A stretch of 64,000 nucleotides of DNA. Source: Rhyzopertha dominica (lineage: Eukaryota > Arthropoda > Insecta > Coleoptera > Bostrichidae). The stretch covers positions 4,278,001 to 4,342,000 of the forward strand of contig QCXZ01000064.1 in NCBI GenBank assembly GCA_025024175.1, given 5' to 3'. This document shows positions 58,548 to 64,000 of the stretch, piece after piece. The notes under the pieces are model-generated. The model was not told the origin of the DNA. It worked only from the letters and a program-made list of their open reading frames with translations, and did not search any database. A program made the position numbers and the translations under genes. Position 1 is the first letter of the stretch. Every line of letters begins with the position of its first letter.

Positions 58548-59149
58548 TGTTTAAAAACAATATTAAACAAAATAAAAGGTATAATAAAAAAGCATGGAAC
58601 TGTAATCTGCAATCTAAACGGCGGGAAGAGCTACGAAAAACGAAAACGAACAGAGAGTGCATTTGATACACCATGAAACCTGAGAACTACCATAATTTTA
58701 AACTACTTTAGATGTGAACTTGAATATTAAAAAGTAAATAACATCGAAACTTACAAAAATTAAAATACAAATACATGCACTATAAATTAAAAGCGAAAAG
58801 TACTCTCACTAGTGATTCAGAAGCCAACAAAAACACTATAGTTCGTAGTTCATTCACTGGTTAAGTAGTTGTAGATTAAGTTTATGAGTACGAATTATCT
58901 ACTTTCTACTATTCTATATTCTACTTTACATCTGTTTTTTTTGTGTTATAACATGTTATAATGTGTTATGAAGTATGAACTTTCAGATTTCTGTTGTTAT
59001 CTAGCATTCTGTACATGAGAAACCATCTCTCCTACAATCATGAACGTTGATAAATTGTACTGAATTAGTGCTAGAGTAGAGTCCATTATATATTCTGGTT
59101 GATTCAATTTTTTAGTCTCAAGAGTTAAGAAAGCTCCTTTAACAATAAA
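58548..59149. promoter_or_regulatory. shared divergent promoter region of SMC5 and WWOX
   Basis: The start codons of SMC5 (58,547, minus) and WWOX (59,150, plus) are 602 bp apart with no repeats between. Both 5' UTRs and both promoters must be here unless upstream exons exist. No TATA box or strong initiator could be assigned. Confidence 0.55.
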
Positions 59150-61650
59150 ATGAATCTCCCAGACTCTGATAGTGAAGACGAACTACCTCCAGGATGGGAA
59201 GAAAGAGTAACCGTAGATGGTAGCGTATTTTATGCAAACCACTTAACAAAAGCAACCCAGTGGACACATCCACGAACAGGCAAGAAAAAGAAGGTTTCTG
59301 GAGACCTTCCTTTTGGTTGGGAAAGATGTGTCGATAAGAATACGGGGAAGATTGTTTACGTTGACCATGAGAACAAACGAACTACTTACACAGACCCACG
59401 ATTAGCATTTGCAGTAGAAGAAAAGGAACATGCGAACGATTACCGTCAGCGTTTCGATGCATCCAGTACTGCATTACAAGTTTTACATGGCCGAGATCTG
59501 AATAAACGTACTGCTTTGATAACGGGAGCAAATACTGGAATCGGTTTTGAGACAGCACGTTCTTTAGCTAAGCATGGTTGTTCGGTCATTTTCGCTTGTC
59601 GCAACGTTGCGGCAGCCAAGAAAGCTATAGAAAAAATTGCAATGGAAAAACCTGGAGCGTTAGAAGTGTGTGAAGCTGTTGAGCTCGATTTGGGCTCGTT
59701 GAAGAGTGTTTTGGAAGCAGCAAACTATGTGAAAAGCAAATATCAACTGCTTGATATGTTAATATTGAATGCTGGTGTTTTTGGAATGCCATATGGAAGG
59801 ACAATAGATGGTTTTGAGACTACTTTTCAAGTTAATCATCTTAGTCACTTTTATTTGACATTACTGTTGAAACCATTGTTAACGGCTGGTTCCAGGGTGG
59901 TTGTAGTATCGTCGGAGTCTCACAGGTAAATAATGTAAATATACCTTATGTGAGATGTCAATAGGGAGATATTTTAATATGAGTAACTTTTTTATTATTA
60001 TAGAGATAGAAAGTCTGTTAAATGGACAAAGTAGTGAAAATTCATGTGCTTCGTAATCAGTGACTATACTGACTGACTATATATAGTGTAACTTATGACA
60101 AGACAGACAGAAAAATGCTTCTAATAAAAGTTGCCATCCATTCAAATTATTTTGCATTATAGAGGGTGTCACATTTTCTATTGGAGATAATCAGTTTCAT
60201 TTTTTTTAATGTAATTAATGTATATTTTTGCATTTTTATAGTTGTTGTTGAAAATGAAGGCCACAACACATATATATTATTTTGCGGTATTTCTCATATA
60301 TTTAAAGTTTTTTGAAAACTTTGACGTTTGTAGTGTGTTAGTATACACTAAATATCTTTGGAAGTAAAAAAGATAGAAAGATGCAGTATTTTTTATTACA
60401 TTAAGCATAAAAATTTTTTCTGATATATTTTACTTCTAATAATAGACTTGTCTAGTTATCTAGTTTCAATTTTATAATTTTTCATTAGGGATAATTTGAT
60501 TTCTTTAAATAGAACGAATATATTTTTCTTTACTCCGTCAAAGGCCGAATTTTAATATCTTTCGATTTCATTGGGATATGTTAGGGTCTGCCTCCAATTG
60601 TTTATTAAATATGACTATTTTCTGACTCTTGGATTGAATTGCATAATATAAGCAAGATTCAAGATAAGTCACCTTAGACAATCAGCCAAATTCAAACTTG
60701 GAAAATTAATTTCTTTCTGCATATAGACACTTTAAGAAAAAGGCACCTGCTTACAAAAAAAAGGATTGGGATCTAAATTTAAAAGAAAAGGGAGGGTTTT
60801 TGAAATTTTTGGCAGCAAATATAAAAAGGAATGTAAGTTAAAAATCTAGTATGAAAAATTCTAAGAAAAAAATATATATCTTGGATACAGGTTCTGCAGA
60901 TGTAAGTCTCTACTTAGAACAACAATTTCGAAATAATCCTAGATTCCTAGACTTTGTCATCAAAATCTACTGGAACAAAGAAGTATTGCAGTAGGTTGTA
61001 CAAGGCGTATTAAATACAATAATTAGAACAAATTGCTCTTTTGCAAACAAGCTACTACATAAATTGCCTATTGAATTGATTTTCTATCTTTCCTAAATTT
61101 GAATTGTTCAGTTCTTGGGCTAATCACAGTGGACATAGCTCTATTAGTCACATGCATTATGATTAAAGTAATTCATTTATTATTATTAGTAAATACTTCT
61201 AGGTTTGCCAACATTACCAGGGATAACATATCCCCCAGTAAATTGTCTCCAGATTCATCTAGCCATTACTGGGATATGATGGCATACAACAATTCCAAAC
61301 TATGCAACGTTCTTTTTGCACGTCAGTTGGCCAAAAACTGGCAGTCTTTGGGTATTTCGGTGTTCAGCCTTCACCCAGGCAACATGGTCTCCACAGATCT
61401 GTCACGCTACTGGTGGCTGTATCGCGTTCTCTTCCTACTAGTTAGGCCTTTTACGAAGTCCCTGCAGCAGGCAGCGAGCACCACAGTGTACTGTGCAACT
61501 GCAACTGAGCTAACAGGAGTGACAGGCGTTTACTTCAACAATTGTTTTAGATGCGAAGAAAGTGAAGCCGCCAAAAATGATGAATTGGCAAAGGCATTGT
61601 GGGATATAAGCCTTGAAATGCTCGGTGATTATCAAAAGAACATTAATTAG
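59150..61650 (+). CDS. WWOX: WW domain-containing oxidoreductase
   Basis: Two coding exons: 59,150-59,925 and 61,203-61,650 (TAG). The donor is CACAG|GTAAAT and the acceptor CTTCTAG|GTTTGC, phase 2. The protein is 407 aa against about 414 in mammals. WW1 spans residues 13-46 (Trp16, Trp38) and WW2 54-87 (Trp57, with Tyr80 in place of the second Trp, as usual for this protein). A basic GKKKKV lies between them, where mammals have the nuclear signal. The short-chain dehydrogenase domain follows: TGANTGIG at 125-132 binds NAD(P), LNAG is conserved, and the catalytic Tyr287-Lys291 are in YNNSK. It is a cytoplasmic/mitochondrial and nuclear adaptor-oxidoreductase that binds PPxY proteins and acts as a tumour suppressor in mammals and in redox metabolism in flies. 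The 1.28-kb intron contains a relic transposon arm. Confidence 0.96.
60160..60665 (+). repeat. relic of a DD41D-element terminal arm in the WWOX intron
   Basis: Collinear with 16,310-16,825, the left arm of the element at 16,183-19,201. Shared segments include AGGGTGTC, TATATTTTTGCATTTTT, AAAATGAAGG, TTAAATAGAAC, ATCTTTCGATTT and TTAGGGTCT. Divergence is high and no transposase is present, so this is an old solo arm or MITE derivative. Confidence 0.65.
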
Positions 61651-62089
61651 GTATGCATGTGGGTTAGGTACTTTGGGAACAAGATTCTTTTGTGTGATTG
61701 TTTTATGTTGCATAATTGAAGAGTGATGGGATTAAGTAAGATAATATTATATGGAATTATATATTGTGATCCTTTACTGTATATTTATAATATAACGTCC
61801 TGTGAAAGGGTATATGTAGATAAACATTTATATATTTAATATATGATCAAGTTAAATTTATTTTTTGTAACCCTATACATCTAAGGTTGTCTGTTGTTAT
61901 GACAGGCATTTATTTTATTAGTTGGCTAAAGTTTTACAACTCACAATAAGATGACCAGCATTAAGAACATTTTCAGTTTTCTGTACACATCCGCAGGCAA
62001 TAGTTGCTTCCAAAAAAGAACCTCAATTAAACTGAGTTGCATGTATGCAACTGTGAGACCGCCCTGTTGCATTTAACAGACAATAATTT

Positions 62090-62620
62090 TGCAGTGGATA
62101 ACAATAAATTTTGTCTCTTAGTACTAGTGGTTTATCTAAAGCATTTGATACACTCAGCCATGACTTAATTATTTTTGGGCCATTTTACTAGGGTCAAATG
62201 CTCTGATCATGTTTCATAATTATCTTTTAAGTAGAAAACGATTTATAAAAATTCATTCTTTCTTGTCATTTAATTGTACAGTGTAGTGTACCACATTTTG
62301 GTGCTCTATCATTTTGTCTGTATATAGTGCCATTTCTACGCTGATGACATCCTCAGATTCTGCAAGCTTGGGCATTGATGTAGATAAGAAATTACGTTTT
62401 GACTTCCATTATAATACGTAAAGTTACGGTATTGTTCCTATTTAATTATGCCGACTATGTTTATGGTTCTTGTCTACATTATTCTACATCTAGGAGAATT
62501 CAAGTGGTGCAGAATTCATGCTTACGTCTAATTTACAGTAGACATAACACACAAACTTGGAATTGTATCCAGATTGTGCCTGTCTAAATGGACAGGGTTC
62601 AGGTTCAAGTTCTTTATTTC
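62090..62620 (+). mobile_element. worn jockey-group LINE fragment
   Basis: Plus strand, between WWOX and mRpL54. Readable are GLSKAFDTLSHDL (RT motif 3, about 62,126-62,165), FYADDI near 62,330-62,350, and NYADYVYGSCLHYSTSRRIQVVQNSCLRLIY (62,440-62,540 region), the C-terminal block of such elements. The parts in between are deleted or shifted. Confidence 0.65.
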
Positions 62621-62860
62621 AAAGAGTTGTTTTAACTAATACTCCAGAATATCTTTAAAATAAATTCGTTTCAGGACTAACACACTGCTTTCTGTACGAT
62701 CAGCTGATCACTTGAACACATGGAAATATTAATTTGAATCGCCAGTACAGGAAATATACGATTTTTGTTTCAAATAAGACAGTTGGTAAGCTACCTATTT
62801 ACAAAACAATCAAACTCCATAATAACATATATTTATACTAAACTGAATAACAGTAACTAA

Positions 62861-63349
62861 TTAAAAACGTTGCAGCTGTTTCATCTTGTTAATTCGTCTT
62901 CTGTGCATTGTTTTGATTCTACTCCAGTACTCGTGAGAATCCTTATCGAGTTCTTCCAGTGGAGGTGGCTTTCCGGTCCTCAAGGTCCACAGCCAATCGG
63001 GGTACTCGCTTTCTGGCTGCAGCTTTATATCTTCCCCGGTCTTATAGATGTTAGAACCACACACGTACGTGGTCAGGCGATTTGTGTCTGTTTCTACCGG
63101 CAACACTCTTTTTTCTATCACTGGGCCAGCCTTTCCAGCTTTCTTCTTTTTGAGGGAGGCCCCCAGCATGCTCACGCCTGAAATTTGGGAACTGTAGATC
63201 ACATACAGACTACTTGAACTGCACTTACTTGACTGATCTTTCTTGGCGTAAGTGCGTTTGGAAACGCAAGCCGTAAGCTGGAATGGTAACAATAGATGTT
63301 TTCGTAAGTTTAATAAGCTACACTGTAGTGCGGAGGCAGTCATATTCAA
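62861..63349 (-). CDS. mRpL54: mitochondrial large-subunit ribosomal protein L54 (mL54)
   Basis: A component of the large subunit of the mitochondrial ribosome. Exon 1 is 63,349-63,229 and exon 2 is 63,177-62,861, with a 51-nt intron (CAGTCAA|GTAAGT ... ATTTCAG|GCGTGAG) that keeps the frame and contains no stop. The spliced product is 145 aa. A second Met two codons in (63,343) may be the true start. Residues 1-40 look like a mitochondrial targeting peptide (basic, no acidic residues, LLNLRKHLLLPFQL). The mature part has KKKKAGK, EYPDWLWTLRTGKPPPLEEL and the basic tail MHRRRINKMKQLQRF, typical of L54. Reading through the intron would add 17 residues, so the spliced form is preferred because the donor and acceptor are strong. 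Confidence 0.92.
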   Translation of the reverse strand: MNMTASALQCSLLNLRKHLLLPFQLTACVSKRTYAKKDQSSKCSSSSLYVIYSSQISGVSMLGASLKKKKAGKAGPVIEKRVLPVETDTNRLTTYVCGSNIYKTGEDIKLQPESEYPDWLWTLRTGKPPPLEELDKDSHEYWSRIKTMHRRRINKMKQLQRF

Positions 63350-63892
63350 TTAGTTTTGTAAAAATTTATGTCATATATAAATATAACATTTAGCCACTAC
63401 TATTTTCATTTATAATTTAGAGGTTATGTTCGAATACCCACATGTCAATATCAAGTTGTCAATTCACGAAACGAGTTGCACTGCCATCTCTGTATGTGGT
63501 ACTTGAACTATATTAATGTAACTGTAATTGTTGTAAACAATAAATCAGAAGCCTTTGTAAAAAATCTTTTATACCTACGTAGGTCATTGACTAAACACAT
63601 AATATACATACGTATATAGTCACAGAATGCAAATGTAAATCATTTTTGCTGTATTAAAAAATCTTATAAATATCCTTATAGAACTTGAAAGTCAAAGTTT
63701 AAATTTGATATAATATATAAACTACCAAAAAGTAATGAAACAAAAAGAAAAGTTAAGCGAATTAACCAACATATACTAGAAAATATTTAAAAATCAAAAT
63801 TTTGCGATATATTTTGATACAAAAATGGCGGCGACCTGAAATTACTACCAGCGTTTTAGGTACATATCTTGTTTTTTGTTTGATAAGGATCA

Positions 63893-64000
63893 ATGGAATC
63901 ACCAATCCTTGATAATGTGTTAGATGTAAAAAGATTAAAAAACGTTTTTAACCAACTTTATATGGCCAGACAACATATTTCATACGTTGATAGGAGATAG
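63893..64000 (+). other. possible small first exon or short ORF at the window edge
   Basis: ATG at 63,893 in a CAATGG context opens 35 codons (MESPILDNVLDVKRLKN...) ending in TAG at the last base. It is divergent from mRpL54, so it could be the first exon of a neighbour if a donor lies before the stop, but no GT donor is seen. No family recognised. Confidence 0.15.

Overview
This is a stretch of nuclear DNA from an insect, most likely a beetle or another holometabolan with a large repeat-rich genome. The evidence is AT-rich sequence, GT-AG introns from 51 nt to several kb, conserved animal genes, and arthropod-type transposable elements (mauritiana-type mariner, DD37E, DD41D and Tc1 elements, Penelope-like elements, RTE-like and CR1/jockey-group LINEs, Crypton-like tyrosine-recombinase elements). 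Species cannot be named from sequence alone. Scattered single Ns show a draft assembly.

Layout. Positions 1-34,000 have no recognisable cellular exon. They are a patchwork of transposons separated by unique AT-rich DNA. At 34,064-34,531 (minus) lies one GC-rich exon that looks like the first coding exon of a voltage-gated cation channel of the insect sodium-channel family (DSC1/NaCP60E type is my best guess). Because that gene runs toward lower coordinates, much or all of the left 34 kb is probably its first large intron. Positions 34,700-47,600 are again mostly repeats, including an intact-looking DD37E transposon (38,461-39,758) and a Penelope-like element bounded by an 11-bp target duplication (41,037-43,232).

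The right third is gene-bearing. SMC5 (minus) is complete from 58,547 to 47,676 in 11 exons that splice into about 1,037 codons. Its introns hold an intact mauritiana-type mariner, an inverted pair of Penelope 3' ends and an antisense Penelope fragment. WWOX (plus, 59,150-61,650, two coding exons, 407 aa) lies head to head with SMC5 across about 600 bp. It is followed by a worn LINE fragment and by the mitochondrial ribosomal protein gene mRpL54 (minus, 63,349-62,861, one 51-nt intron). The three genes act in unrelated processes: SMC5/6 chromosome maintenance, WW-domain/short-chain dehydrogenase signalling, and mitochondrial translation.

The main points of interest are: precise boundaries (TSDs and TIRs) of many elements; nested insertions, among them a 1,625-bp terminal-inverted-repeat element of unassigned superfamily splitting an RTE-like reverse transcriptase and a 1-kb foldback element splitting a Crypton-like element; several short hairpins resembling hammerhead-ribozyme cores at Penelope ends; and two DNA transposons with uninterrupted transposase genes that may be recently active.
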